Below are positions 9,594 to 19,129 of a stretch of DNA of 64,000 nucleotides, one piece after another; positions within the stretch are counted from its first letter, which is position 1; every line of letters begins with the position of its first letter. The notes under the pieces were generated by a model that did not search any database, had not been told where the DNA came from, and saw only the letters and a list, made by a program, of their open reading frames with translations. The stretch comes from Butyricimonas faecihominis (GTDB taxonomy: Bacteria; Bacteroidota; Bacteroidia; Bacteroidales; Marinifilaceae). The stretch spans positions 3,415,880 to 3,479,879 of the forward strand of contig NZ_AP028155.1 of assembly GCF_033096445.1 (NCBI RefSeq). Direction: 5' to 3'. A program made the position numbers and the translations under genes.

Positions 9594-9963
9594 CGGTACA
9601 TCCATCCGTCTTGAATTCTATGATCATCCCGGTATGAGTCCACATCGTCTGGAAATCCCGATCTTTCAGTTCTCCTGCTTTTAAAGGAAACGAGCGACGG
9701 GAACGAATTCCACTAGTCTCTCCGTCCTCTCTTATGGTCAAAATAGCATCACAATCCAAGGTACCTTTCACCGTGATATGTAACCTTTGGGGAGTTTCTG
9801 TTTCAGTGTTATAGACAAAAGTGGCCAATTGCTTATTATTAATAGTAAACGTCTGTTCCTCAACAACTCCACCAGATGATTGCATCCACACGACGATTCC
9901 CAGTATCAACATGATTAAAACCGCAAAAACATATAGAATTCTTTTCAATTTCTTACTCGTCAT
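9556..9963 (-). CDS. Small membrane-anchored protein of unknown function
   Basis: A 135-residue protein with one N-terminal membrane segment (about residues 9-27, ILYVFAVLIMLILGIVVWM) and a beta-rich region outside (FTINNKQLATFVYNTETE, IEFKTDGCTVNDVKVKIEVIE). I do not recognise a family. Two Cys residues (DCDAIL, DGCTV) could form a disulphide. It is transcribed alone, toward the sigma gene, and its last 38 bp overlap that gene's 3' end. The coding character is good (one clean frame, membrane anchor, charged ends), but the function is unknown. Confidence 0.7.
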   Translation of the reverse strand: MTSKKLKRILYVFAVLIMLILGIVVWMQSSGGVVEEQTFTINNKQLATFVYNTETETPQRLHITVKGTLDCDAILTIREDGETSGIRSRRSFPLKAGELKDRDFQTMWTHTGMIIEFKTDGCTVNDVKVKIEVIE

Positions 9964-10042
9964 AAGTACCTATTTTTGTTATAATGATTATTACAAAGCT
10001 AGCAATTTAAGGTCAAATACCCAAAAAATTATTATCATCCCG

Positions 10043-10072
10043 TAAAACTGCAAGATGTATCTTGCAGTTTTA
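10043..10072. terminator. Perfect 14-bp hairpin, possible bidirectional terminator
   Basis: TAAAACTGCAAGAT (10043-10056), a 2-base loop, and its exact complement (10059-10072). A-rich and T-rich ends allow termination in either direction. It lies between the carB end and the start of the small membrane-protein gene. Confidence 0.55.
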
Positions 10073-10108
10073 TTAAATTATTGCTGGTTACATCCTGCAA
10101 AATATAAA

Positions 10109-10143
10109 AAAGGGGCTGTCCAAAAAAATGAACAGCCCCTTTC
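10109..10143 (-). terminator. Terminator after carB
   Basis: AAAGGGGCTGT and its complement ACAGCCCCTTT flank a short A-rich loop 35 bp downstream of the carB stop. The stem carries A and T runs on its two sides, so it could work in both directions. It is the only strong GC stem after the car operon. Confidence 0.8.
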
Positions 10144-10177
10144 AACTTTTATCTTTTAGTTTTTATCTTTTACCTTT

Positions 10178-13100
10178 CTAGTATTCGTCCCAACTCTTAA
10201 TCGCGATCTCGGAAGGATCTACCTTACAAATAGCATAGATGAAGGCACTGGCCAAACGGGCATTCGTGATCAACGGAATGTTGTAATCCACGGCTGCACG
10301 TCGGATTTTATAGCCATTATCCAGCTCTCGTTTCGTGTGATTTTTCGGGATATTGATTACCAAGTCTATCCTTCGATCATGCAAGTACTCCATAATATTC
10401 GGCTCCTTATCTTCATCCGGCCAATAAAGAATTTGAGTATCAATTCCATTCTCCTTAAAGAATTTAGCCGTTCCTGCCGTACTGTAAATATTATACCCTT
10501 TTTCGATCAACATCCGGGTAGAATTCAGTAACTCCACCTTGGAACGAGTCGGACCGGAAGAGATCAGTATATTTTTCTTCGGAATACGATGCCCAACAGA
10601 AAGCATACTTTTCAATATTGCCTCGTAGTAATTCTCACCGATACACCCCACCTCTCCCGTGGATGCCATATCCACTCCCAACACGGGATCGGCCTTTAAA
10701 AGCCGGGCAAAAGAGAATTGTGAGGCTTTCACTCCCACGTAATCCAGATCGAATACCGATTTATTCAAGGATTCAACCTTCTCTCCCAACATGATCCGGG
10801 TGGCCATATCGATAAAGTTATATTTCAATACTTTCGACACGAAGGGGAAACTTCTCGATGCCCGCAAATTACACTCGATGACCTTTATATCATTATCCTT
10901 TGCCAAAAACTGCATGTTAAACGGACCGGATATGTTCAGTTCTTTAGCAATGGAACGGGCAATCTTTTTGATTCGACGGATTGTCTCCACGTAAAGTTTC
11001 TGTGCCGGGAAAACGATAGTCGCATCACCGGAATGTACTCCGGCAAATTCAACATGTTCACTGATAGCGTAAGCCTTTACCTCTCCTTCCTGCGCCACGG
11101 CGTCAATCTCGACTTCTTTCGCCTGTTCGATAAACTCAGATACCACGACAGGATGGTCTTTCGATACCTCTGCTGCTAACTCCAAGAAATGTAATAACTC
11201 ATCTTTATTCGACACCACGTTCATAGCGGCCCCGGATAGCACGTAAGAAGGACGAATCAACACGGGGAAACCCACTTTATCCACGAAATGATAAATGTCC
11301 TCTATACTCGTTAATTCGCTCCACCGGGGCTGGTCAATACCCAACTCGTCACACATGGTAGAGAATTTCTGACGATCTTCTGCCCGGTCGATAGATTCGG
11401 GAGAAGTTCCCAAAATCTTCACGTGTTGACCATGCAATCGCATAGCCAAGTTATTCGGAATCTGGCCACCCGTGGAAACAATCACGCCTTTCGGTTCTTC
11501 CAATTCGATAATATCCATCACCCGTTCGAATGACAACTCGTCGAAATAGAGACGATCACAGGTATCGTAATCCGTGCTGACTGTCTCCGGGTTATAATTA
11601 ATCATCACCGAACGATAGCCGGCTTTCCGTATTGTATTCAAAGCACTCACACCACACCAATCGAATTCCACGCTACTACCGATACGATAAGCTCCCGATC
11701 CCAACACGATCACGGAACGCCCGTCATGCTCGTATTTCACGTCATTTTCGGACCCGTTGTAGGTGACATACAAGTAATTTGTCATTGCCGGATATTCACC
11801 CGCCAGCGTGTCAATCTGTTTCACACAGGGTAATACTCCCAATTTCTTCCGGTAATCCCGAACCTTCAACATTTTCTCGTGGTGAGATAACGAGGTATTC
11901 TTCACGGTCAATCGCCCGATCTGGAAATCAGAGAAACCGTATTGTTTTGCCTTTCGCAACAGACCTTCACGAATATCCGTTTCCTTATCAAGTTTGCTTA
12001 ACTTTTCTTTTAGCAAGTGAATGTTTTCCAAACGTTGTAAAAACCAGTGATCGATTTTCGTCAATTCATGAATTTTCTCTACGCTATATCCCTTGTCGAA
12101 AGCCCCGGCAATGGCAAATATCCGAGAATCTGTCGGGTTCACTAACTCTTCATCAATATCTTTCGCTTTCAACACGTTACCGACAAAACCATGCATTCCC
12201 TGCCCGATCATCCGGATTCCTTTTTGAATTGCCTCTTCGAAAGATCGTCCAATAGCCATGATTTCTCCCACGCTTTTCATGGAAGAACCGATCACTTTGG
12301 AAACTCCCTCGAATTTATTCAAGTCCCAGCGAGGTATTTTACAAACCACGTAATCCAATGCCGGCTCGAAACATGCCGTGGTGACTTTGGTTATCGAGTT
12401 TTTGATCTCGTGTAACCCGTATCCCATACCCAATTTCGCGGCAACAAAAGCCAAAGGGTACCCGGTTGCCTTGGATGCCAATGCACTGGACCGTGAAAGA
12501 CGAGCGTTTACCTCGATTACCCGATAATCTTCCGAGTTCGGATCAAGGGCATACTGCACGTTACATTCACCCACGATGCCTATATGCCGGATTATTTTTA
12601 TAGCTATCGATCTCAATTTGTGATATTCGCTATTACTTAAAGTCTGTGATGGAGCAACTACTATACTCTCTCCGGTATGAATTCCCAGCGGATCGAAGTT
12701 TTCCATGTTACAGACCGTGATACAATTATCATATTTATCACGTACCACTTCGTATTCTACTTCTTTCCATCCCTTCAAAGATTCTTCCACTAAAACCTGA
12801 GGAGAATAAGAAAAAGCACTGGCAGCCAAACGTTCCAACTCTTCTTTATTCGAACAAAAACCGGAACCCAATCCCCCCAGCGTGTAAGCTGCCCGGATAA
12901 TCACCGGAAAACCTAATTTATCCACCGCGGCAAACGCCTCTTCCATATTACTGGCAGCAATACTTTTCGGTGTTTTCACGTTAATTTCTGCCAATTTTCC
13001 GGCAAAGATTTCCCGGTCTTCGGTATCTATGATGGCTTGTACAGGCGTTCCGAGTACTTGCACGTTATACTTTTCTAAAACACCCGATTTATAAAGAGCC

Positions 13101-13387
13101 ACTCCGCAATTCAATGCAGTTTGTCCCCCGAAAGAGAGAAGAATACCATCCGGACGTTCCTTCTCGATCACCTGTTCCACGAATTCCGGTGTCACGGGTA
13201 AATAGTATATTTTGTCGGCCACACCTTCCGATGTCTGTACCGTGGCTATATTCGGATTTATCAACACGCTGTAAATACCTTCTTCCCGAAGTGCTTTCAA
13301 AGCCTGTGATCCGGAATAATCAAACTCTCCGGCCTCTCCTATTTTCAACGCTCCCGATCCCAGAAGCAATACCTTTGCTATACCCAT
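10178..13387 (-). CDS. carB: Carbamoyl-phosphate synthase large subunit
   Basis: At 1069 residues this has the usual length of CarB. Two homologous ATP-grasp halves are visible: the first starts with VLLLGSGALKIGEAGEFDYS and the second with VIVLGSGAYRIGSSVEFDWC near residue 560. A C-terminal MGS-like allosteric domain follows (about 940-1069, ILISSGPTRSK). It makes carbamoyl phosphate from bicarbonate, two ATP and ammonia channelled from CarA, for arginine and pyrimidine synthesis. It lies 35 bp downstream of carA in one operon. No key motif is missing. Confidence 0.97.
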   Translation of the reverse strand: MGIAKVLLLGSGALKIGEAGEFDYSGSQALKALREEGIYSVLINPNIATVQTSEGVADKIYYLPVTPEFVEQVIEKERPDGILLSFGGQTALNCGVALYKSGVLEKYNVQVLGTPVQAIIDTEDREIFAGKLAEINVKTPKSIAASNMEEAFAAVDKLGFPVIIRAAYTLGGLGSGFCSNKEELERLAASAFSYSPQVLVEESLKGWKEVEYEVVRDKYDNCITVCNMENFDPLGIHTGESIVVAPSQTLSNSEYHKLRSIAIKIIRHIGIVGECNVQYALDPNSEDYRVIEVNARLSRSSALASKATGYPLAFVAAKLGMGYGLHEIKNSITKVTTACFEPALDYVVCKIPRWDLNKFEGVSKVIGSSMKSVGEIMAIGRSFEEAIQKGIRMIGQGMHGFVGNVLKAKDIDEELVNPTDSRIFAIAGAFDKGYSVEKIHELTKIDHWFLQRLENIHLLKEKLSKLDKETDIREGLLRKAKQYGFSDFQIGRLTVKNTSLSHHEKMLKVRDYRKKLGVLPCVKQIDTLAGEYPAMTNYLYVTYNGSENDVKYEHDGRSVIVLGSGAYRIGSSVEFDWCGVSALNTIRKAGYRSVMINYNPETVSTDYDTCDRLYFDELSFERVMDIIELEEPKGVIVSTGGQIPNNLAMRLHGQHVKILGTSPESIDRAEDRQKFSTMCDELGIDQPRWSELTSIEDIYHFVDKVGFPVLIRPSYVLSGAAMNVVSNKDELLHFLELAAEVSKDHPVVVSEFIEQAKEVEIDAVAQEGEVKAYAISEHVEFAGVHSGDATIVFPAQKLYVETIRRIKKIARSIAKELNISGPFNMQFLAKDNDIKVIECNLRASRSFPFVSKVLKYNFIDMATRIMLGEKVESLNKSVFDLDYVGVKASQFSFARLLKADPVLGVDMASTGEVGCIGENYYEAILKSMLSVGHRIPKKNILISSGPTRSKVELLNSTRMLIEKGYNIYSTAGTAKFFKENGIDTQILYWPDEDKEPNIMEYLHDRRIDLVINIPKNHTKRELDNGYKIRRAAVDYNIPLITNARLASAFIYAICKVDPSEIAIKSWDEY

Positions 13388-13422
13388 TCTTATTTTAGTG
13401 TTATCATTAACATTCCTTTCAA

Positions 13423-14505
13423 TTATTTCTTCGATGTTTTCATTGCAGCAATGAAATTGTCAAAAAGAAACTCCGTGTCCACGGGGCCACTTGATGCCTC
13501 CGGATGGAATTGAGCCGAGAAAAAAGGTTTTTTCTTGTGCTGAATTCCCTCGTTTGTACCGTCATTTACGTTCACGAACAACGGTTCCCAGTCAGCGGGA
13601 AGTGTTGTCTCATCTATCGCGAACCCATGATTCTGGGAAGTAATATAACAACGGGTTCCACCGGGGTTCATGACCGGTTGATTGTGACTTCTATGTCCAT
13701 ATTTTAATTTATAGGTAGAGGCCCCGGCAGCCCTTGCCATGAGTTGATTTCCCAGACAAATACCCATGATAGGGGTATTTCCTTTCAATGCTTTCCGTAT
13801 ATGCTCTATCGTTTCCTCGCAACGAGAGGGGTCTCCCGGCCCGTTAGAAAGAAAGATACCATCGAATTTTTCCTTCGTGAAATCATAATTCCACGGAACT
13901 CGTTTCACCGTAACATCCCGTTTTAACAAGCATCGCAATATATTGTTTTTTACCCCGCAATCCACCAGAACCACTTTATATTTCCCGTTTCCGTATTCCA
14001 TGATCTTTTTCGTGGAAACCTCGGCAACGATGTTATCTTTATTCGGATCATAATAGGGTATGTCTTCATTGTCAAACAGTATTTTACCCAACATTGCTCC
14101 ATGATCCCTTAACTTTTGAGTCAATGCCCGGGTATCTATACCAAAAAGCCCCGGAATCTGTTGTTCTTTTAACCAATCTCCGAGACTTTTTTGTGAATTC
14201 CAATGACTATACCGGGAAGAGTAATCCGAAATGACCAGTGCCTTACAATGGATTTTGTCCGACTCGAAGAACTTGGATATTCCGTCTCGCTCGTCATCGA
14301 CCGGAACCCCGTAATTTCCGATCATGGGATAAGTCGGAACCAGAATTTGCCCCTTATAAGAAGGGTCTGTTAAGCTCTCCGGATACCCGGTCATTGCCGT
14401 ATAAAAAACAACTTCCCCGGACACCGATTTCTCGTAACCAAAGGAAGTTCCCTCATAAACTGTCCCGTCTTCTAAAACGAGACGGGCTTTCTTTAATTCA
14501 TGCAT
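13423..14505 (-). CDS. carA: Carbamoyl-phosphate synthase small (glutaminase) subunit
   Basis: A 360-residue class-I glutamine amidotransferase. It has an N-terminal CarA domain (LVLEDGTVYEGTSFGYEKS) and a C-terminal glutaminase domain with the nucleophile Cys250 (GICLGNQ) and His334 with Glu336 (FHPEAS). It hydrolyses glutamine and passes ammonia to CarB. It is the first gene of carA-carB on the minus strand, and its promoter lies 38 bp upstream. The divergent neighbour is argR, which makes arginine control plausible. Confidence 0.97.
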   Translation of the reverse strand: MHELKKARLVLEDGTVYEGTSFGYEKSVSGEVVFYTAMTGYPESLTDPSYKGQILVPTYPMIGNYGVPVDDERDGISKFFESDKIHCKALVISDYSSRYSHWNSQKSLGDWLKEQQIPGLFGIDTRALTQKLRDHGAMLGKILFDNEDIPYYDPNKDNIVAEVSTKKIMEYGNGKYKVVLVDCGVKNNILRCLLKRDVTVKRVPWNYDFTKEKFDGIFLSNGPGDPSRCEETIEHIRKALKGNTPIMGICLGNQLMARAAGASTYKLKYGHRSHNQPVMNPGGTRCYITSQNHGFAIDETTLPADWEPLFVNVNDGTNEGIQHKKKPFFSAQFHPEASSGPVDTEFLFDNFIAAMKTSKK

Positions 14506-14542
14506 ATTTATTCAATCAATCAACTATAAATTAAATTTTATG

Positions 14543-14573
14543 CAAAAATATGGTGAATATATGAATTTACAAA
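14543..14573 (-). promoter_or_regulatory. carAB promoter
   Basis: Read on the minus strand, TTTG (14573-14570) and TATTTTTG (14550-14543) are exactly 19 bp apart, a perfect Bacteroidetes promoter. The spacer holds two TGAAT-type half sites on the plus strand (TGAATATATGAATT), which might form part of an ArgR site, but they are direct rather than inverted. Confidence 0.75.
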
Positions 14574-14702
14574 GCATATTTATGAAAATAAATATTTTTA
14601 AGATTATAGGGACATCAACACACCGTATTCTAAAACTTATCAAACCATTATACTCCCCAGATAAGTGCAAATACCCTCTCTTTATTTTATATCCCCGTAT
14701 TG

Positions 14703-14729
14703 AATATAAAACAAATTTCCCTAACTTTG
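14703..14729 (+). promoter_or_regulatory. argR promoter
   Basis: TAACTTTG at 14722-14729 is a perfect TAnnTTTG box 21 bp before the ATG. A weak ATTG-like -33 box lies about 20 bp upstream of it. Confidence 0.55.
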
Positions 14730-14750
14730 TGAGGCGTAATATAAACACCT

Positions 14751-15230
14751 ATGAGAAATAAAACGAAACGCCTGTTGGCCATTCGAAAGCTTATTGAGAA
14801 CGAACAGATCTGCTCGCAGGAAGAATTATTGTTCAGACTGAAAGAGCTAAACGTAGAGGCAACGCAAAGTACATTATCACGCGATCTTAAATTCATGAGA
14901 GTAGCTAAAATACCTCATAAAGATAAAGGTTACATATATATTATCCCGGACAGTATTCAGAATGAACAAGCCGATGAAAAAGCCTCCGCCATCGTGACGG
15001 ATTCTATTTCAAGCATTGATTTTTCAGGAAATATTGCCGTGATGAAAACTCTTCCCGGATATGCGAAAGCCGTGACCGTTCTGATTGATAATGAAAATTA
15101 TTTTGAGGTACTGGGAACTATCGGTGGTGACGATACAGTTCTTATTGTCATGCGGGAAGGCGTTACCCATAACGAGTTGCTGGATGCTCTCTCGTCTATA
15201 CACGCTAATATTCATTCACTATTTAAATAA
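14751..15230 (+). CDS. argR: Arginine repressor ArgR/AhrC
   Basis: A 159-residue protein with an N-terminal winged helix-turn-helix (about 1-70: RLLAIRKLIENEQICSQEEL, TQSTLSRDLKFMRV) and a C-terminal arginine-binding and hexamer domain (about 80-155) with the hallmark GTIGGDDTVLIV. It senses arginine and regulates its synthesis and breakdown. It is encoded divergently from carAB, which suggests autoregulation and control of carAB from the shared 245-bp gap. panC follows but has its own promoter. Confidence 0.95.
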   Translation: MRNKTKRLLAIRKLIENEQICSQEELLFRLKELNVEATQSTLSRDLKFMRVAKIPHKDKGYIYIIPDSIQNEQADEKASAIVTDSISSIDFSGNIAVMKTLPGYAKAVTVLIDNENYFEVLGTIGGDDTVLIVMREGVTHNELLDALSSIHANIHSLFK

Positions 15231-15255
15231 TCATTTTGAATTTTCAACTTTCAAT

Positions 15256-15288
15256 TTTGCATTATATCGAAAATAGTTTGTAAACTTG
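15256..15288 (+). promoter_or_regulatory. panC promoter
   Basis: TTTG at 15256-15259 and TAAACTTG at 15281-15288 are 21 bp apart; one base of the -7 box departs from TAnnTTTG. It ends 26 bp before the panC ATG and probably drives panC-panD-rfaE2. Confidence 0.6.
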
Positions 15289-15314
15289 CACCCCGTATTT
15301 TCAAGAATATAAGC

Positions 15315-16154
15315 ATGAATATTATAACTAAGAAAACGGAATTAAGCACCGTTATCGAGAAGTTGAAAAGTGAAGGGAAAACGGTGGGTTTAGTACCAAC
15401 GATGGGTGCACTTCATGAAGGTCACATATCCCTCGTGAAAGCATGTAAAAAAGGAAATGATATTGCCGTGGTCAGCGTGTTCGTGAACCCGACGCAGTTT
15501 AATGATAAAGAAGATCTGAAACGTTATCCCCGTACTTTGGACAAAGATGTCACTTTATTGGAAAAGAACGGATGTGATTACGTGTTCGCTCCCAGCGTGG
15601 AAGAGATGTACCCGGAAGAAGATACCCGTGTATTTAACTTCGGATACGTGGAAAGCGTCATGGAAGGAGCAAGACGTCCGGGACATTTTAACGGCGTGGG
15701 ACAAATTGTAAGCAAGTTATTTGACATCGTGCGACCACACCGGGCATATTTCGGGATGAAGGATTTCCAACAAATTGCGGTGATCAAAAACATGGTGAAA
15801 CAATTACATTATGATTTGGAAATTGTTCCATGCCCTATCATCCGGGAAACAGACGGGCTGGCCATGAGTTCCAGAAATACTTTATTGGAACCGGAATACA
15901 GGAAAAATGCCCCGCATATTCACAAAGTACTCGAAGAGGCCACTCATTTAACTTCTCAAATGAACGTGGAAGAATTAAAAAAATGGGTAGTGGACGAAAT
16001 TAATAAAAACCCTTATCTTAAAACTGAATATTTTGAAATAGTGGACGACACGGAACTAAAACCTATTCAGGACTGGAAAGAAAACAATGTAAAAGTTGGA
16101 TGTATAGCGGTTTATGCCGGTAAAATCCGATTAATTGATAATATTGTATTTTAA
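15315..16154 (+). CDS. panC: Pantothenate synthetase
   Basis: A 279-residue class-I-aaRS-like ligase that joins pantoate and beta-alanine using ATP. The HIGH-like motif (PTMGALHEGH, residues 29-38) and the KMSKS-like region (MSSRN near residue 184) are present, as is the NPTQF substrate motif. The length is usual. It is followed after 12 bp by panD, which makes the beta-alanine this enzyme uses, so the two form a pathway operon. Confidence 0.97.
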   Translation: MNIITKKTELSTVIEKLKSEGKTVGLVPTMGALHEGHISLVKACKKGNDIAVVSVFVNPTQFNDKEDLKRYPRTLDKDVTLLEKNGCDYVFAPSVEEMYPEEDTRVFNFGYVESVMEGARRPGHFNGVGQIVSKLFDIVRPHRAYFGMKDFQQIAVIKNMVKQLHYDLEIVPCPIIRETDGLAMSSRNTLLEPEYRKNAPHIHKVLEEATHLTSQMNVEELKKWVVDEINKNPYLKTEYFEIVDDTELKPIQDWKENNVKVGCIAVYAGKIRLIDNIVF

Positions 16155-16166
16155 ACTAACACGAAG

Positions 16167-16517
16167 ATGTTTATAGAAGTAGTAAAATCTAAACTTCATA
16201 AGGTTACCGTTACTGATGCTAACCTTCAGTACGTGGGCAGTATCACTATTGATGAAGCTCTGTTAGAGGCAGCTAACATGATCGAAAATGAAAAAGTTCA
16301 GATCGTGAATATTAACAATGGTGAAAGATTCGATACCTATATCATCAAAGGAGAACGCGATTCGGGTATTATTTGCCTAAATGGCCCGGCAGCACGTAAA
16401 TGTGCCGTGGGTGACGTGATCATTATAATCTCATACGCTTCAATGGATTTTGAAGAGGCTAAATCACACAAACCTACATTGGTTTTCCCGGACACCGCAA
16501 CAAATAAACTTATTTGA
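16167..16517 (+). CDS. panD: Aspartate 1-decarboxylase
   Basis: A 116-residue pyruvoyl enzyme precursor. The self-cleavage site is visible as [10 protein letters not shown]: cleavage between Gly and Ser yields the pyruvoyl group. NGPAAR later in the chain is the conserved segment lining the active site. It makes beta-alanine for PanC. The stop is followed after one base by the ATG of the next gene, which implies co-translation. Confidence 0.96.
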   Translation: MFIEVVKSKLHKVTVTDANLQYVGSITIDEALLEAANMIENEKVQIVNINNGERFDTYIIKGERDSGIICLNGPAARKCAVGDVIIIISYASMDFEEAKSHKPTLVFPDTATNKLI

Positions 16518-16518
16518 C

Positions 16519-17016
16519 ATGATCATGGATTATTTACCACTTATCGAGAAAAAAATCGCACACACGGCGAAAGAGGCTGAAAATATATTGAGTCTGTGGA
16601 GATTCAAAGATGACAAGATCGTTTTCACAAACGGTTGTTTTGATATTCTCCATAAAGGACATATAGAATATCTAGCCAAAGCGGCCTCTCTGGGAACTAA
16701 ATTAGTGATTGGATTGAACACGGATGATTCTGTAAAACGGTTAAAAGGTGATTCCAGACCCGTAAACGACGAGAATGCCCGGGCATTATTATTAGCTTCC
16801 CTCACATTCGTTGATAAAGTGATATTTTTCGATACAGATACACCCCGTGATCTAATTGATTTCGTTCAACCGGACGTGTTAGTAAAAGGAGGAGACTATA
16901 AACCTGAAGAGATTGTAGGTTACGATATAGTAAAGGCCAAAGGGGGAGAAGTGATTACTATTGATTTTATCGAAGGATATTCAACTACCGCTACAATCGA
17001 AAAGATGAACAAATAA
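16519..17016 (+). CDS. rfaE2: D-glycero-beta-D-manno-heptose 1-phosphate adenylyltransferase
   Basis: A cytidylyltransferase-like nucleotidyltransferase of about 165 residues, with the HxGH motif (FTNGCFDILHKGH), VKGGDYKPEEIVG and the C-terminal EGYSTTATIEK of the RfaE domain II family. It activates heptose 1-phosphate for LPS core synthesis. I chose the ATG at 16519, one base after the panD stop; the frame also runs 23 codons further upstream, but inside panD. An ATG at 16525 is also possible. It is a stand-alone domain II, not fused to the kinase. Confidence 0.92.
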   Translation: MIMDYLPLIEKKIAHTAKEAENILSLWRFKDDKIVFTNGCFDILHKGHIEYLAKAASLGTKLVIGLNTDDSVKRLKGDSRPVNDENARALLLASLTFVDKVIFFDTDTPRDLIDFVQPDVLVKGGDYKPEEIVGYDIVKAKGGEVITIDFIEGYSTTATIEKMNK

Positions 17017-17055
17017 TCGTGTATTTCTCTTATAGGAAGTAACACGTTCTGTCAT

Positions 17056-17104
17056 AAAAAATTGGAAATAGAATATAATGAATTTCTATTTCCAATTTTT
17101 TTTA
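17056..17104 (+). terminator. Terminator of the panC-panD-rfaE2 operon
   Basis: ATTGGAAATAGAA (17061-17073) and its exact complement (17084-17096) form a 13-bp stem, extended by five A-T pairs and followed by a long T run. Confidence 0.9.
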
Positions 17105-17584
17105 TATTCTACCTGTTAGTAACTGTTAGTATCTCGTGTATTGATGGTGGAATAAAAAAGAACTAAAAAGAATAACTTTATTTTGATTTCTCGATTTCGA
17201 ATTCAAGTAATAATAGAATTAAAAAATGCAAGAATAGTTATTCAAATTATTCCAATTCCTTTCTACAAAATACTAACATCAATTCACGGGAATTTCATCG
17301 AATACTTTTCCAAAGCCTGTTTTACTAACAATTGTGGATAACTCAAAAATAAATCTCATTATCAATGATTAATAAAATTATAACCTGTGAATAACTCTTC
17401 ACTCCATAAATAATAACGATTAAAACAAAAGAATCGCTTATTTTTTATACCAAAAACTCACAGCCTATCATAATACTCATATTTCTTTTTAAAAAAAATA
17501 AAAGATAATATATATATATGATATTGTTGTTGGGAACTTGTTACTTTTGTCTGTTGAATCATATTTGATAAAGACAAAGTTATT
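17105..17584. other. AT-rich gene-free region, candidate oriC
   Basis: No gene is visible in these 480 bp. They hold TGTGGATAA (17333-17341, an exact DnaA box on the minus strand), TGTGAATAA (17386-17394, one base off) and a very AT-rich tract with alternating TA (about 17485-17525) that could unwind. Gene direction changes near here: genes to the left are mostly minus, those to the right almost all plus. By eye the plus strand is C-rich to the left and G-rich to the right. A TACTTTTG box at 17542-17549 is probably the -7 element of the flippase gene. That this is an origin is an inference. Confidence 0.5.
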
Positions 17585-19066
17585 ATGAATCCTTTAAAGA
17601 AACTAATGGGGGAAACTGTGATTTATGGTTTCTCGACAATACTCGGACGGTTTATAAATTGGTTGCTGGTTCCACTATATACTAGGGTACTTTCTCCGGT
17701 TGATAATGGTATATTCACGAATTTGATGGGGTATGTTGCTTTGTTAGTTGTATTGTTGACTTATGGCACAGAAACAGGGTTCTTCCGCTTTGCAACTAAA
17801 GACAATAAAGACCGGGTGTTTTCGACTTTGTTGACCTCTTTACTCTTTACTTCGACTTTGTTTTTATTACTCTGTTTTTCGTTTCTCCCGCAAATTGTTA
17901 GTTTTCTTGAGGTGGGGAATCATCCGATTTACTTCGTTTTATTGATTGTAACGATCGCAATTGATGTGGTGAGTACTTTGCCTTTCGCTCTATTGAGAAT
18001 GGAAGGGAAAGCCCTTCGTTTCGGGGTTATTAAATTCGTGAATATACTCATTAACGTGGGGTTGAACTTGTTTTTCTATTTGCTCTGTCCGTTTTTGGAG
18101 AAGAAAGGGATTTCTGTTCCTTTCTATCAAGCTGATGGTGGGGTAGTTTATATTTTCATTTCCTATTTGGTTTCTTCTGTTTGCACGCTGGTAATGTTGT
18201 TTCCTTATATTTTCCGGTTCAAATTTGTTTTCTCGTTCTCTTTGCTGAAAGATATTTTGAAATATTCATACCCGATCTTGATCGTGAGTGTTGCCGGGAT
18301 GATTAATTTACAGGGAGATAAGATTTTGATGCCTAAAATTTTAGGAGATGGGGAAGAGGCTTTGGCTATAACCGGGATATACGGGGCAAGTTATAAATTG
18401 GCTTTAGTGATGTATATTTTCACGCAAGGTTTCCGTTTCGCTTTCGAACCTTTCTTTTTCAATTACGCCAAGCATAACGATTCCAAGAAAATATATCAGG
18501 ATGTATTGCTCTATTTTACCGGATTCGGTTTAATGATCTTTTTAGGGGTTATGTACTTTTTGGATGTATTAAAATATTTCTTGGGATCAGAATATTTCAG
18601 CGGGTTGACGATATTACCTTGGGTATTGATGGCTAATTTGTTCCAAGGAATTTACTATTCGTTGTCATTGTGGTATAAATTGACGGATAAAACGATATAC
18701 GGGGCTTACATGGCGATTATCGGTTGCGTGATCACGATAGGAGGAAACGTGATTTTCTTGCCGAAAATAGGTTTTATGGCTTCTGCCTATTCCGTTTTCA
18801 CGTGTTTTTTGGTTATGACGATTTTATCATTTATCCTAGGAAGACATTTTTACAAGATCAATTATGATATACCTAAGATTATTTTCTATTTTGCGATTTG
18901 TTTATTGTTCTATTTTGTCGGTGGATATATAAAATTTGACAATAACTTGGTAACTTGTTTGGCTCGTTTACCGTTATTCGTACTCTTCGTATATATTTTT
19001 ATAAAAAAAGAGATGAGTTTTTTGCTGACAAAAGATTTTATGTACAAGTTAATTCATAAAAAATAG
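17585..19066 (+). CDS. Polysaccharide flippase (Wzx/MATE-like)
   Basis: A 493-residue, very hydrophobic protein with about 14 predicted membrane segments and the opening 'GETVIYGFSTILGRFINWLL' typical of oligosaccharide flippases of the MOP superfamily. It probably moves lipid-linked sugar units across the inner membrane. No glycosyltransferases adjoin it, so it is not part of a visible capsule cluster. dut follows after 63 bp. The substrate is unknown. Confidence 0.88.
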   Translation: MNPLKKLMGETVIYGFSTILGRFINWLLVPLYTRVLSPVDNGIFTNLMGYVALLVVLLTYGTETGFFRFATKDNKDRVFSTLLTSLLFTSTLFLLLCFSFLPQIVSFLEVGNHPIYFVLLIVTIAIDVVSTLPFALLRMEGKALRFGVIKFVNILINVGLNLFFYLLCPFLEKKGISVPFYQADGGVVYIFISYLVSSVCTLVMLFPYIFRFKFVFSFSLLKDILKYSYPILIVSVAGMINLQGDKILMPKILGDGEEALAITGIYGASYKLALVMYIFTQGFRFAFEPFFFNYAKHNDSKKIYQDVLLYFTGFGLMIFLGVMYFLDVLKYFLGSEYFSGLTILPWVLMANLFQGIYYSLSLWYKLTDKTIYGAYMAIIGCVITIGGNVIFLPKIGFMASAYSVFTCFLVMTILSFILGRHFYKINYDIPKIIFYFAICLLFYFVGGYIKFDNNLVTCLARLPLFVLFVYIFIKKEMSFLLTKDFMYKLIHKK

Positions 19067-19129
19067 CTATCTTAGCGCAATTTATGGGAGTAGTTAAAAA
19101 TGTGATTAACATTCAAAGTTACAGAGAGA

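Noticed and set aside
11779-12255. Long plus-strand frames inside carB
   Set aside because: They are antisense shadows of a clear housekeeping gene and show no protein-family pattern.
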